Shown here one piece after another: positions 7,053-14,804 of a stretch of 64,000 bases of DNA (its first letter is position 1; every line of letters starts with the position of its first letter). The position numbers were made by a program, and so were the translations under genes. The DNA is from G965202915 sp965202915. GTDB taxonomy: Bacteria; Pseudomonadota; Gammaproteobacteria; Eutrophobiales; Eutrophobiaceae. The stretch lies in NCBI GenBank assembly GCA_965202915.1, contig OZ241847.1, forward strand, positions 744,001 through 808,000, in the 5' to 3' direction. The notes beneath the pieces were generated by a model that was given only the letters and a program-made list of their open reading frames with translations, ran no database searches and was not told the origin of the DNA.

Positions 7053-7174
7053 ATTTGCCGCCTACTTAAAATGAGGGTAGGCACAACCAATACCTGCTAA
7101 TAGTGGATTGATTACGATCAAAGCAACAAGCCCCCAGCTAAAATTTATGCTCTCCCCGTTACTTTGCTGAATTA

Positions 7175-7966
7175 GAAATCTGGGGACACAATACGGAACA
7201 AGAATTAAGATGATGAAGGCTTAGGCCCTGGCTTCGCTGGCCGTAGTCTTCGACCTGCCAGGATTTCTAACTTATCGACGAATTGATCGCTTCCCAGTGG
7301 ACGACCTGTGCGCTCATGCAATCGAAGCATTTGTTCGTCATCCTCGGTTTTTGAACATAAATACGCTGACCTATCCTCAACCCGCTCCAGCATTGGCACT
7401 ACATCAACAATATCATCGTTTTTACCCTGTAAATGTGCCCGTGCACCGGACCATTTCCACTGCTCGGATAATGATACGAGATTTGCTTTAACCGGATTAC
7501 ATTCAACGTATCGCACTGCCGAGTACAAGTATTTCTCATCCATTGGGAATGAGGCAAATCGGCCTTGCCATAGATAGCCACGCCAATCTTTGCGGAAATT
7601 AATCGACCGGGTGTATCTTCGATGCGCCTCCCCAATGGCACAGGCCAAAGCGGCTTTTTCACTCGGGACGAGAACCAGATGAACATGATTGGGCATTAAG
7701 CAATAGGCCCGGATTTTCACTTGATGCAACTTGCAGTACTGCAAAATCAATGATTTATATAAACAGTAGTCTTCCTCTTTGAAAAATACCTGCTGTCTGC
7801 GATTACCACGTTGGGTGGCGTGGTGAGGAATATCAGCAAAAACTGCCCTTGCCATCCTGGCCATAATTCAGTCCTTTTTTAACAGATTAAAATGGTTATT
7901 CTATATAAATAACTTCTGAGATAGGAATTTCCAGCGATGGAGAGTCTTGTATTGTGTCCCCGGAAT
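7175..7966 (-). mobile_element. RAYT element copy 1 (about 792 bp)
   Basis: Bounded by CTGGGGACACAATAC at 7180 and its inverse TATTGTGTCCCCGG at 7950-7963. It carries one intact Y1 transposase gene. A second copy of exactly the same length lies at 9601-10392. The right end abuts half of an attC site (7968-7988) with the same sequence as the right half of site 1, so this copy landed in or next to an attC. Confidence 0.8.
7205..7864 (-). CDS. REP-associated tyrosine transposase (Y1/HUH)
   Basis: 219 aa, intact. Residues 1-30 are the usual N-terminus of the IS200-like RAYT group (PHHATQRGNRRQQVFF). The HUH metal-binding motif is in YCLMPNHVHLVL (about residue 60). The catalytic tyrosine region follows at LYSAVRYVECNPVKANLV (about 112-130). 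The tail is basic and Pro-rich. Such enzymes nick single-stranded DNA at palindromes and mobilise REP-type repeats. No ribosomal or operon partner; it is the only gene of its element. Confidence 0.9.
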   Translation of the reverse strand: MARMARAVFADIPHHATQRGNRRQQVFFKEEDYCLYKSLILQYCKLHQVKIRAYCLMPNHVHLVLVPSEKAALACAIGEAHRRYTRSINFRKDWRGYLWQGRFASFPMDEKYLYSAVRYVECNPVKANLVSLSEQWKWSGARAHLQGKNDDIVDVVPMLERVEDRSAYLCSKTEDDEQMLRLHERTGRPLGSDQFVDKLEILAGRRLRPAKPGPKPSSS

Positions 7967-7967
7967 T

Positions 7968-7988
7968 CCGCTGAGTTTGGTCGTTAGG
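7968..7988 (-). repeat. Half attC site 10
   Basis: The 20 bases from 7968 repeat the right half of attC site 1 exactly, ending GTTAGGC. The left half is missing, with the RAYT element in its place. Confidence 0.65.
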
Positions 7989-7992
7989 CGGT

Positions 7993-8826
7993 CTAGAATA
8001 CGTAAATAATTCCGACGCCTACTTCGGCTTCATAGTTGTTGCGCGCGATTGGGCTATCCTCAATGTCACTACTATACCGTTCATAGAGTGCCTCGCCGAA
8101 AATCTGCCAATTCTCGTTAATATAATGACGATAATTGTAATTGAACCCAATCGAGCGAAATCCTCCACTCAGATTGGTCTCACTCAGTCCCGATGCGGCT
8201 GACTGCTCTGCGTCTATACCAAAATCTTTATTGGCAAAATCGCTATCTTGAAATACCACAGCGATAACAATTTCATGACCGGTTCCGTCGTTCTGATCGC
8301 CGAAGCGGCGCCCCAATCCGAAAAGACCAAGACTTCCGTTATCACCGGTTACAACTCGACCGTCCAGCCAATAACGCCAATCGGCATCGAAAGCACGACG
8401 TACTTGCAGCACGAGTTCAACACCCTCATCTCCATCACCGAGACCATCTAAATGACCGTCATCGGAATCACTTTCTTCACGACCCTCATCGAAGGCCACG
8501 GCAGCCTCGAATAGCCACGTTTCAGAACGAAGGCCACGCCACCCCAGCACCTCACCCGCCCAGAAGAAAATATTATCACCGCTGCGCCATTGTACCGCAC
8601 CGGCAGGATCGACTTCGAAGTCGTATTCATCCGACCCTTCGTAGGCAGATTCGTATTCAACACCCAGGCCCAACCCCAAGGCCCAGCCATCATTACCCTT
8701 GGTGAAGTCGTCGACTGAAGGTAAAGGCACCAAAGCTGTTTTTCCGTCTTGTGCTATTGCTGTATGAAAGAAGGAACCATGCATGAGCATGAGCATTATC
8801 AATAGTAAACCTGTAACATTTTTCAT
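7993..8826 (-). CDS. MipA/OmpV-family outer membrane protein
   Basis: 277 aa with a signal peptide (LLLIMLMLMHGSFFHTAIAQ). The mature part is made of alternating amphipathic strands with aromatic girdle residues (GWALGLGLGVEYESAYEGS, FFWAGEVLGWRG). It ends in a C-terminal strand VGVGIIYVF with terminal Phe, the beta-barrel assembly signal. The pattern matches the OmpV/MipA family, whose members are small porin-like barrels, some scaffolding murein enzymes. It sits in the cassette array beside half an attC; whether it is itself a cassette is unclear because the right boundary is lost to an IS3 remnant. Confidence 0.8.
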   Translation of the reverse strand: MKNVTGLLLIMLMLMHGSFFHTAIAQDGKTALVPLPSVDDFTKGNDGWALGLGLGVEYESAYEGSDEYDFEVDPAGAVQWRSGDNIFFWAGEVLGWRGLRSETWLFEAAVAFDEGREESDSDDGHLDGLGDGDEGVELVLQVRRAFDADWRYWLDGRVVTGDNGSLGLFGLGRRFGDQNDGTGHEIVIAVVFQDSDFANKDFGIDAEQSAASGLSETNLSGGFRSIGFNYNYRHYINENWQIFGEALYERYSSDIEDSPIARNNYEAEVGVGIIYVF

Positions 8827-8914
8827 TTGATTACCGCACCAGAATTGTTGGGGCAGAATGCTACCCTAGGGTATGTGGATATAAGGAGTAGTATATGTAA
8901 AGACATTGTAGAAG

Positions 8915-9600
8915 TGTACCCTATTTTTTGGACAGGTTGCTTAGGAGTTATTTTCATTCGATTTAAGCCGCTCTCTTTGATTGATTGATCATACCAAATT
9001 TTTGATCAGGTGTGGCTTTGAGTGTTTGATGTTTGCGTTCACGGTTATAAAAATCAACCCACCGACCCAAGCGTTGCTTGGCATCATGCATTGACTCATA
9101 AGCGTTGAGATAGACTTCTTCATATTTCACGCTACGCCATAGATGCTCAACAAACACATTATCTCGCCATGCGCCTTTGCCATCCATGCTGATTCCAATA
9201 CCCTTGGCTTTGAGTACCCCTGTGAACTCCTCACTGGTGTACTGTGACCCTTGGTCGGTATTGAATATCTCAGGTATGCCATAGTGATAGAGTGCCTCTT
9301 CAAGCGCGTCTACGCAAAAGCTTACATCTAAACTGTTGGAGAGTCGCCAGGACAGTATTTTACGGCTGTACCAGTCCATAATCACCGTCAGATACACAAA
9401 GCCCCTGTCCATCCGGATATAGGTCACATCGCTACACCACACCTGATTAGACCGATTGATGTTTCGGTTTCCAAGTAAGTACGGGGCAATCTTATGCTGC
9501 TTATTTGCTTTGCTTAAGTTCGGTTTTGGATAGATTGCCTGTATGCCTATTTTGCGCATCAAGCGTTGAATACGCTTACGATTAACTGTATGTCCTGTAA
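8915..9600 (-). mobile_element. IS3-family insertion sequence fragment
   Basis: The left end TGTACCCTATTTTTTGGACA (8915-8934) is a typical IS3-family terminal repeat. Only the 3' part of the transposase gene follows before the sequence is cut by RAYT copy 2 at 9601. No continuation of the IS is seen on the other side (10393 on), so its 5' half was lost. Confidence 0.75.
8963..9600 (-). pseudogene. IS3-family transposase OrfB, 5'-truncated
   Basis: The open part reads from TGHTVNRKRIQRLMRKIG at the cut edge through the rve (DDE) integrase core. VWCSDVTYIRM holds the first Asp, YGIPEIFNTDQGSQYTS the second Asp and WRDNVFVEHLWRSVKYEEVY the Glu. The end is at the normal C-terminus (NQSKRAA). The upstream part, including the OrfA frame and most of the N-terminal helix-turn-helix, is missing, so it is inactive. 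Confidence 0.85.
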
Positions 9601-10392
9601 GAAATCTGGGGACACAATACGGAACAAGAATTAAGATGATGAAGGCTTAGGCCCTGGCTTTGCCGGCCGTAATCTTCGACCTGCCAGGATTTCTAACTTA
9701 TCGACGAATTGATCGCTTCCCAGTGGACGGCCTGTGCGCTCATGCAATCGAAGCATTTGTTCGTCATCCTCGTTTTTTGAACATAAATACGCTGACCAAT
9801 CCTCAACTCGCTCCAACATTGGCACTACATCAACAATATCATCGTTTTTACCCTGTAAATGTGCCCGTGCACCGGACCATTTCCACTGCTCGGATAATGA
9901 TACGAGATTTGCTTTAACCGGATTACATTCAACCTATCGCACTGCCGAGTACAAGTATTTCTCATCCATTTGGAATGAGGCAAATCGGCCTTGCCATAGA
10001 TAGCCACGCCAATCTTTGCGGAAATTAATCGACCGGGGGTATCTTCGATGCGCCTCCCTAATTGCACAGGCCAAAGCAACTTTTTCACTCGGGACGAGAA
10101 CCAGATGAACATGATTGGGCATTAAGCAATAGGCCCGGATTTTCACTTGATGCAACTTGCAGTACTGCAAAATCAATGATTTATACAAACAGTAGTCTTC
10201 CTCTTTGAAAAATACCTGCTGTCTGCGATTACCACGTTGGGTGACGTGGTGAGGGATATCAGCAAAAACTGCTCTTGCCATCCTGGCCATAATGCAGTCC
10301 TTTTTTAACAGATTAAAATGGTTGTTCTATATAAATAACTTCTGAGATAGGAATTTCTAGCGATTGAGAGTCTTGTATTGTGTCCCGGGAAT
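9601..10392 (-). mobile_element. RAYT element copy 2 (about 792 bp), nested in IS3
   Basis: Same ends and same length as copy 1 at 7175-7966, differing only by substitutions. It interrupts the IS3 transposase on its left side. On the right it abuts an attC-like site at 10399. Confidence 0.8.
9631..10290 (-). pseudogene. RAYT transposase with nonsense mutation
   Basis: Collinear with the intact gene at 7205-7864 but TAC (Tyr) at codon 119 has become TAG (9932-9934). This is the tyrosine in SAVRY, close to or at the catalytic position, so only a 118-aa product with the HUH motif could be made. A downstream 64-codon piece remains open from 9825. Several missense changes have also accumulated. 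Confidence 0.9.
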
Positions 10393-10398
10393 TTGATG

Positions 10399-10431
10399 AC
10401 ACCTAGCGTAGGCAACAGCGATTGGTTAGGT
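10399..10431 (-). repeat. Short attC-like site 11
   Basis: CACCTAGCG to GGTTAGGTG, a 33-bp imperfect palindrome just downstream of the gene at 10449-11090. It is unusually short, possibly trimmed by the adjacent RAYT insertion. Confidence 0.45.
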
Positions 10432-10448
10432 GTCTGTAGTTCAAATAG

Positions 10449-11090
10449 TCAAATAATCTCCACATCAGCAATGTAGCCGATATCATTAGGCTGACGGCTA
10501 TTCCATTTTGTTATTCGCCTAACAGGAACGCCTATTAATTTATCGTTTCCCTGATACGGATTAAAAAAAACAATTCCCGAAACTGATATCTTTCTACTAG
10601 GATCTTCCAGTTTTATACGAACTTCCTCGGAAACATAAACAATCACGTAAATTTCATTACTTTCAGATTTATGTATTTCAGTACCAACTGTGCCTCCGGG
10701 AGATTTATTGAAGGAAAATCCATAGCCCCCAGTTCCGTCCTTTACACTCGAAGGATTACTTGGCAATGCCCATGCAGTGGTGTAACCAAAGACTCCCAAA
10801 GGAAGTTTGTCCAATGACAACCCATCCTCTAATGGAGTAAGTTCGCGAACACCGTTTAGTCTTCGAATCTCTTCTCTATCATTACCCACGACGAATTTCG
10901 GAAGTGGCCGCTGCTCTACTGCTCCTGGTTGATGGTTCTTGGCCTCCGGGTAATCAACATTGGGTTGTTTAGACCACAATAGGGTAAGCGCCAAACCGGC
11001 AATACCCAAAATAACAATCGAAATTGCTAGTTTCGGAGCGAAAGATAAAGCAGCAATCCAAGGTAGTATTTTTTGTAGCGATTCAATCAT
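10449..11090 (-). CDS. Membrane-anchored hypothetical protein (cassette gene)
   Basis: 213 aa. One membrane anchor (residues about 13-40, LSFAPKLAISIVILGIAGLALTLLW) is followed by a soluble domain of about 170 residues rich in beta strands (YGFSFNKSPGGTVGTEIH, NEIYVIVYVSEEVRIKLE, ISVSGIVFFNPYQGND). I do not recognise the domain. The stop lies close to attC site 11 and site 12 begins 31 bp upstream of the start, so it is a complete cassette. Confidence 0.65.
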   Translation of the reverse strand: MIESLQKILPWIAALSFAPKLAISIVILGIAGLALTLLWSKQPNVDYPEAKNHQPGAVEQRPLPKFVVGNDREEIRRLNGVRELTPLEDGLSLDKLPLGVFGYTTAWALPSNPSSVKDGTGGYGFSFNKSPGGTVGTEIHKSESNEIYVIVYVSEEVRIKLEDPSRKISVSGIVFFNPYQGNDKLIGVPVRRITKWNSRQPNDIGYIADVEII

Positions 11091-11120
11091 TCATTGATAC
11101 CCGACAATACGAATTTAGGA

Positions 11121-11229
11121 CGCCTAACGTCGCCGTTAACCGGCATGCCGTAGTGGTGTTTGTTTTCTGCTATTCAAGCACAAAACAAACACCGCGGAGG
11201 TATATCCGAGTTGAATGGCCTTGTTATAT
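11121..11229 (-). repeat. attC-like site 12 (109 bp)
   Basis: CGCCTAACGTCGCC to CCTTGTTATAT. The long interior contains the stem GGTGTTTGTTTTCTG / AAACAAACACC. The next 155 bp to the right (11230-11384) hold no gene that I can see. Confidence 0.75.
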
Positions 11230-11384
11230 GGCAATATCTTTTTCCTGATGGACGACACCATATTTCCCAATTGACCCTTAAGGACCCAACATTATAATCT
11301 TAACAATTGGTGTTTCACTCTACCCAACATTTTCTTCTAACGCACACCTGAATTGTTCTTCAGCTAATACTCCAATTCGCTCGG

Positions 11385-11446
11385 GCATATAACGCCAAGC
11401 ACAGGGGCGCACGATTAGCGCGTCCCACTGCTGCGACTTGTTAGAA
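11385..11446 (-). repeat. attC-like site 13
   Basis: ATATAACGCC to GTTAGAA, nearly identical to site 6 (3708-3768), including the following 150 bp of cassette sequence. Confidence 0.8.
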
Positions 11447-11492
11447 AAGCTGATGTTTCCGGTTGTTGTGGAAATTTGAAAATACACCATTT

Positions 11493-11648
11493 TTATTGCT
11501 GTATCTGTTTCGCACAATGGCAAATATTGACACCAGAATCAATGCTGAAGTCGAGATATTGAATAAGCCAGTTTGCAATACTGAGGCCACCGTTGGCAGA
11601 GCACCGTATACCTGAGGGGTTAACGAATTGCTGATTTCTATGTGCCAT
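11493..11648 (-). CDS. Small hypothetical cassette ORF (51 aa)
   Basis: ATG at 11648 is preceded by a strong GGAGGAG at correct spacing. The product (N-terminus MAHRNQQF) is not recognised. Its last two thirds are encoded by the sequence shared with 3767-3919, read in a different frame from the candidate membrane peptide there. It therefore looks like a new N-terminus joined to an old cassette tail. Two cysteines near the end (NICHCAKQ) are notable but may be chance. Confidence 0.35.
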   Translation of the reverse strand: MAHRNQQFVNPSGIRCSANGGLSIANWLIQYLDFSIDSGVNICHCAKQIQQ

Positions 11649-11681
11649 AAAATATACTCCTCCGTGTTTCGATTTTATTCT

Positions 11682-11753
11682 TTCTAACGACAAAGTTGTG
11701 CGGCGCAAACGAAGCGCAGCGTAGTTTGCGTCCGAACGAGCGCCTTGTTAGCC
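11682..11753 (-). repeat. attC-like site 14
   Basis: TTCTAACGAC to CCTTGTTAGCC with stem GCGCAAACGAAGC / GTAGTTTGCG. The stop codon of the HNH nuclease gene lies in its right core box. Confidence 0.8.
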
Positions 11754-12596
11754 ATTTTTGAATACATGGCTTCGATGATATTCCATGTAGCCGCTCAATC
11801 TAGATGGGAATTTCCTTAACCGGATTTCACTATTCAGTTCCAATTTACCGATATCGTCTTGAGATAGCTTTGGGGAAAACAATACCACCCCGTTTTTGTC
11901 GAAAGTAATTAGGCCTAAATCAAAAAGATGATCCAGCGTCGGCTGCAAGAGCAGGCCATTCATTGGGTCCAAGCGTTCTTGATTGGATGAATCGCGCCAT
12001 GGTTTTATATGCGAAGCACGAAGTAATGAGAGATTTCCTAGACCAGTTACCGCACAACTACCCCATAGCTCTACTACACCATCTCTAAACAAACCTTGCC
12101 CAATACGGCTTTTTACGATTGAGTCCTTTTCAGTTTGATCGAAAGATTTGTAATCGTCTTTATGAGACTCAATATCATCGAATATGTCTGGGCTTCGTAC
12201 TTCTTGACTAACTGTGAATACGAACAGACTTGGCTCTGTGGTACGGAGGGTATGTTCTTTTAGGAAAATCTCCCCGTAGTAAACGAACGGCGAATGATGA
12301 ATCTCTCGATAAAACAGGTGTATTTCATCATTTACAGATTTAGCGTTAACTACTCTTCCATCTGATAAATGTTTTTCTTCTCCCTCCCAGTGAAGTAAGT
12401 CACCGTCCAAATAGTCGTTGTACTGAGTCAAGACTTCTTGTTTTTCTTTTGTAACGAATAGAATGATGTAATTGGTTCCGGCAGGTGTCACCACCCCTCT
12501 AGAAATCGCCTGAAATCCTTTGTATCCCCAAATATCGGCCAAATATGGACGTTCATATTTTTGCCCAATATTCAGTTTTTCAAAGCTGACTAGCAC
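11748..12596 (-). CDS. HNH endonuclease with DUF3427-like N-terminal domain
   Basis: 282 aa. The N-terminal half (about 1-140) reads YLADIWGYKGFQAISRGVVT and NYIILFVTKEKQE. This matches the DUF3427-type domain found at the end of some restriction helicases and in stand-alone nucleases. The C-terminal half has the HNH core: CAVTGLGNLSLLRASHIKPW, then NGLLLQPTLDHLFDLGLITF, with His, Asn and His in the expected places for metal binding and DNA cleavage. Complete minus-strand cassette between sites 14 and 15. A defence (restriction-like) role is inference from domain company. Confidence 0.8.
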   Translation of the reverse strand: MLVSFEKLNIGQKYERPYLADIWGYKGFQAISRGVVTPAGTNYIILFVTKEKQEVLTQYNDYLDGDLLHWEGEEKHLSDGRVVNAKSVNDEIHLFYREIHHSPFVYYGEIFLKEHTLRTTEPSLFVFTVSQEVRSPDIFDDIESHKDDYKSFDQTEKDSIVKSRIGQGLFRDGVVELWGSCAVTGLGNLSLLRASHIKPWRDSSNQERLDPMNGLLLQPTLDHLFDLGLITFDKNGVVLFSPKLSQDDIGKLELNSEIRLRKFPSRLSGYMEYHRSHVFKNG

Positions 12597-12611
12597 GATG
12601 CATCCTCTTGA

Positions 12612-12676
12612 TGGCTAACGCCAAGCTAAGGGGCAAAACGCACAGTGCTTTGTCCCGCTTGAGCGTTTTGTTATGC
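12612..12676 (-). repeat. attC-like site 15
   Basis: GGCTAACGCCAAGC to TTTTGTTATGC with stem GGGGCAAAACGCACAG / GCTTTGTCCC. Clean junction between the HNH cassette and the SieB-like cassette. Confidence 0.8.
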
Positions 12677-12688
12677 GCGGATTAAACC

Positions 12689-13267
12689 TCACCGCGCCAT
12701 CCAATCAATTGCCCACGGATAAACCTCTGTTTCCCCACTGGGTGGTGGCTTATATTGAAACTTCTCTCGATGATTCACAAGTTCAGACCATATGTAGTCA
12801 GGTATTTCGAAAGGTACTCTCGTTAAATCGAGCACTTGTCCTTGTTGCGCGGATACTCTGATTATACCTTTTGATAAAAGCGTTGCTGCATAACCTGCAT
12901 CTTGGGGGTTGACGAAAATTCTTTGATTGTGATAGAGAAGATAGCCGATGATTTCTTTGTCTTTTTCTGTCATGAATGGGATGTATTCACGTAGCTCATT
13001 TATCTGATGCCGTTTTATACGCCATGCGGTATATGCTTTGTCCGGTTGGTAATATTTGGAAAGCGCGCTCCCAATTAAGCCAAAACTTAAGCACCCGAAT
13101 ATTATTGCCCCAATAGCAGGAAGAGCTTCCCATAAAGGGCTAGCCGTTCTAGGTATTGCTCCATTTTTGATAAGAAGAAAAATTATCAGGCAGGCGATAG
13201 CTAGAGATGCAGTCTGCCATACACTTGCTTTTAAAATCTCTAGCCATTTTGGATCTGTTGGATTCAT
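12689..13267 (-). CDS. SieB-like (superinfection exclusion B) membrane protein
   Basis: 192 aa with two N-terminal membrane helices (about 17-37 and 48-68: SLAIACLIIFLLIK and PAIGAIIFGCLSFGLIG). A cytoplasmic domain follows, with FMTEKDKEIIGYLLYHNQRIF, a helix-turn-helix-like segment and AATLLSKGIIRV. The arrangement of two membrane segments plus a winged-helix-like domain with TxxEKxIL resembles the phage P22 SieB family, which blocks infection by other phages. The match is by pattern only. Complete cassette between sites 15 and 16. Confidence 0.5.
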   Translation of the reverse strand: MNPTDPKWLEILKASVWQTASLAIACLIIFLLIKNGAIPRTASPLWEALPAIGAIIFGCLSFGLIGSALSKYYQPDKAYTAWRIKRHQINELREYIPFMTEKDKEIIGYLLYHNQRIFVNPQDAGYAATLLSKGIIRVSAQQGQVLDLTRVPFEIPDYIWSELVNHREKFQYKPPPSGETEVYPWAIDWMAR

Positions 13268-13304
13268 AGATTTTCCTTGAATCTATTTCTTTATCTCAAG
13301 TGGG

Positions 13305-13362
13305 CGCATAACGTTTGAATTCAGCTGACGCGCTAGCGGTCGGCTGGAATGATTTGTTAGAT
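13305..13362 (-). repeat. attC-like site 16
   Basis: GCGCATAACG to GATTTGTTAGAT with stem CAGCTGACGCGC / GCGGTCGGCTG. Confidence 0.75.
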
Positions 13363-13475
13363 GTTTTTGTAGAAAGCAGGGTTTCTAATTTTTTCTCTAT
13401 CTAGAGACATATTACTACCATTAATAGAATCAATAATTATTACAACCTTTATAATTTATCTATTTGATTAAACTA

Positions 13476-13604
13476 CTATAGCCAAAGGTTTTCGGTCACT
13501 TCAAAGGCATTTTTCAAGTAACTTTCATCATTATTATAATGGCACAATAAACTTTGATTTTTGTAGGTTTGCTCTAATGATTGAGATATTTTTTGCCAAT
13601 TCAT
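13476..13604 (-). CDS. Possible 42-aa cassette ORF
   Basis: The cassette between sites 16 and 17 (13363-13626) holds only this short frame, from ATG 13604 to TAG 13476. The peptide begins MNWQKISQSLEQ and resembles a fragment of immunity/SMI1-type or DUF-type proteins only loosely. An ACAGGT stretch before the ATG is a weak ribosome binding site. It may be a non-coding cassette instead. Confidence 0.3.
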   Translation of the reverse strand: MNWQKISQSLEQTYKNQSLLCHYNNDESYLKNAFEVTENLWL

Positions 13605-13626
13605 ACCTGTAACTTATTTTGTTTAT

Positions 13627-13676
13627 GCATCTAACGCCGCGCTCTGCGGCTTGTCCGGTGCAACGCTTTGTTAGGT
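13627..13676 (-). repeat. attC-like site 17
   Basis: GCATCTAACGCCGC to CTTTGTTAGGT, about 50 bp, with stem GCGCTCTGCGGC. The C-terminal codons of the DUF2442 gene run through it. Confidence 0.7.
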
Positions 13677-13912
13677 ACTTCACGCTCAGAATCTATATAA
13701 AGTGTATCAGGACAAATATCTTGCTCATTTGGCCACACTACGGTGCCATCCAGTACGGTAACCTTATTAAAATAATTTATATCTCTTAACTCTGAAAAAA
13801 TACCAAAGTCTAGCAGCGAAGAGCAGTCGTATATGCCAAACTCCCCATTAGTAAATACAAGTTCTAGTTTGTACTCTTCCGTTGTGTTAACTGACGCTAC
13901 TCTTGGATTCAT
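13631..13912 (-). CDS. DUF2442-family protein
   Basis: 93 aa. The first 76 residues follow the DUF2442 pattern closely (NPRVASV, YKLELVFTNGE, L-LDFGIFSELRDINYFN, VVWPNEQDICPDTLYID). This family is usually encoded next to a DUF4160 protein in what are thought to be toxin-antitoxin-like pairs. Here the upstream partner survives only as a C-terminal scrap (13919-13995). The last 17 residues (ALHRTSRRARR) are an attC-encoded tail with no equivalent in the family. Confidence 0.85.
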   Translation of the reverse strand: MNPRVASVNTTEEYKLELVFTNGEFGIYDCSSLLDFGIFSELRDINYFNKVTVLDGTVVWPNEQDICPDTLYIDSEREVPNKALHRTSRRARR

Positions 13913-13915
13913 AAA

Positions 13916-14063
13916 TCACCGTAAAGGATCAATTTTATAAGGCTGCTGCCCTGATACAGCAAGCTCCCAATCAGCGACAAGCTCATCTGGTTTTGCAAAT
14001 AATCGTGGTTGCTATCTCCAGTAAAATAGGACAACCAGGCCGATGAATCCACAATGTTCATAT
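13916..14063 (-). pseudogene. Fused remnant: VapC-like PIN start joined to DUF4160-like end
   Basis: Downstream of the AbrB gene a frame starts MNIVDSSAWLSYFTGDSN, the hallmark N-terminus of PIN-domain (VapC) ribonuclease toxins with the first catalytic Asp. After about 20 codons homology stops. In the +1 frame the sequence reads FAKPDELVADWELAVSGQ followed by PYKIDPLR and a stop, the expected C-terminus of DUF4160 proteins, directly before DUF2442. A deletion of most of two genes therefore joined one toxin start to the tail of an unrelated pair. No functional toxin can be made. Confidence 0.7.
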
Positions 14064-14270
14064 GCGATCTTTGTCTCGGCTCACCTCAGTGTCTATGCCT
14101 TTTAGGAAGCCCTTCATCTTCTTCATGGGTCTTATTGGAATGAGCTCAATGCGATTCTGGTAAGTAAGCACTTGAATTTTCTGGCCTGAGAAAATCCCCA
14201 TGGATTCTCTTACTTCTTTGGGGATAACAACTTGATATTTAGGGGAAACAGTTACAGTTGTCATGGTTAA
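14058..14270 (-). CDS. AbrB/MazE-type antitoxin
   Basis: About 70 aa, starting with MTTVTVSPKYQVVIPKEVRE; I take the Met in that sequence as start because it matches the family. SPKYQVVIPKEVR and G-QKIQVL form the swapped-hairpin DNA-binding fold. The acidic/basic C-terminal tail (FLKGIDTEVSRDKDRI) would neutralise the partner toxin. It overlaps the start of the VapC remnant, so the pair was AbrB-VapC. With the toxin destroyed the antitoxin is now an orphan. Confidence 0.8.
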   Translation of the reverse strand, partial: LTMTTVTVSPKYQVVIPKEVRESMGIFSGQKIQVLTYQNRIELIPIRPMKKMKGFLKGIDTEVSRDKDRI

Positions 14271-14326
14271 CTCTCGATCGATCAAATAGTCGCAATACGG
14301 TAACTCCATCGATAATATTTGTCAAG

Positions 14327-14432
14327 CCACATAACGCCTCAAACACCGGCTAGTGAAGTTGGCGATTTTTGTGCGTCTTTTTGCACAAAAAGTGACAGCT
14401 TTACGACGTCCGAGTGCTTTGACTTGTTAGAA
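14327..14432 (-). repeat. attC-like site 18 (106 bp)
   Basis: CACATAACGCCTCAAAC to GACTTGTTAGAA. The interior includes the stem TTTTTGTGC / GCACAAAAA (14364-14391). Confidence 0.8.
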
Positions 14433-14433
14433 G

Positions 14434-14775
14434 CTAGTTGCAAGATGTATTGCCGTAATCATCGGTATAACAGCTAGTTCCATCTGAAAAAGATGTATTT
14501 CCATAATCATCAGTATATGAGCTACTTCCATCACTGTAGGACGTATTCCCATAATCATCGGTATACGAACTTGACCCATCGCTGTACGAAGTATTTCCGT
14601 AATCATCAGTATAAGAACTGGAGCCATCGCTATAAGAAGTATTGCCGTAATCGTCTGTGTAAGCTGAAGATCCATCAGAGCAAGATGTATTGCCATAACT
14701 ATCGGTGTAGCAACTGCCCTGCGCAATAACAACAGAGGTAAAGAAAGTGATTAAAATTGTACATACGTATTTCAT
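14434..14775 (-). CDS. Secreted 16-residue tandem-repeat protein
   Basis: 113 aa. A signal peptide (MKYVCTILITFFTSVVIAQ) is followed by six 16-residue repeats of the form S(S/C/A)YTDDYGNTSYSDGS, encoded by 48-bp DNA repeats. The first and last units carry Cys, the central ones Tyr or Ser at those positions, so terminal disulfides are possible. Proteins with YTDSYGNT repeats occur in other gammaproteobacteria as exported proteins of unknown role. The gene starts 30 bp left of attC site 19 and ends just inside site 18, so it is a complete cassette. Confidence 0.8.
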   Translation of the reverse strand: MKYVCTILITFFTSVVIAQGSCYTDSYGNTSCSDGSSAYTDDYGNTSYSDGSSSYTDDYGNTSYSDGSSSYTDDYGNTSYSDGSSSYTDDYGNTSFSDGTSCYTDDYGNTSCN

Positions 14776-14804
14776 CGTTTAACTCCTAAGTTTAAATGTG
14801 GTGC

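Noticed and set aside
14434..14775. 48-bp tandem repeats that could suggest a CRISPR array
   Set aside because: The repeats are contiguous, without spacers, and in frame in a gene with signal peptide and stop; they encode a repeat protein.
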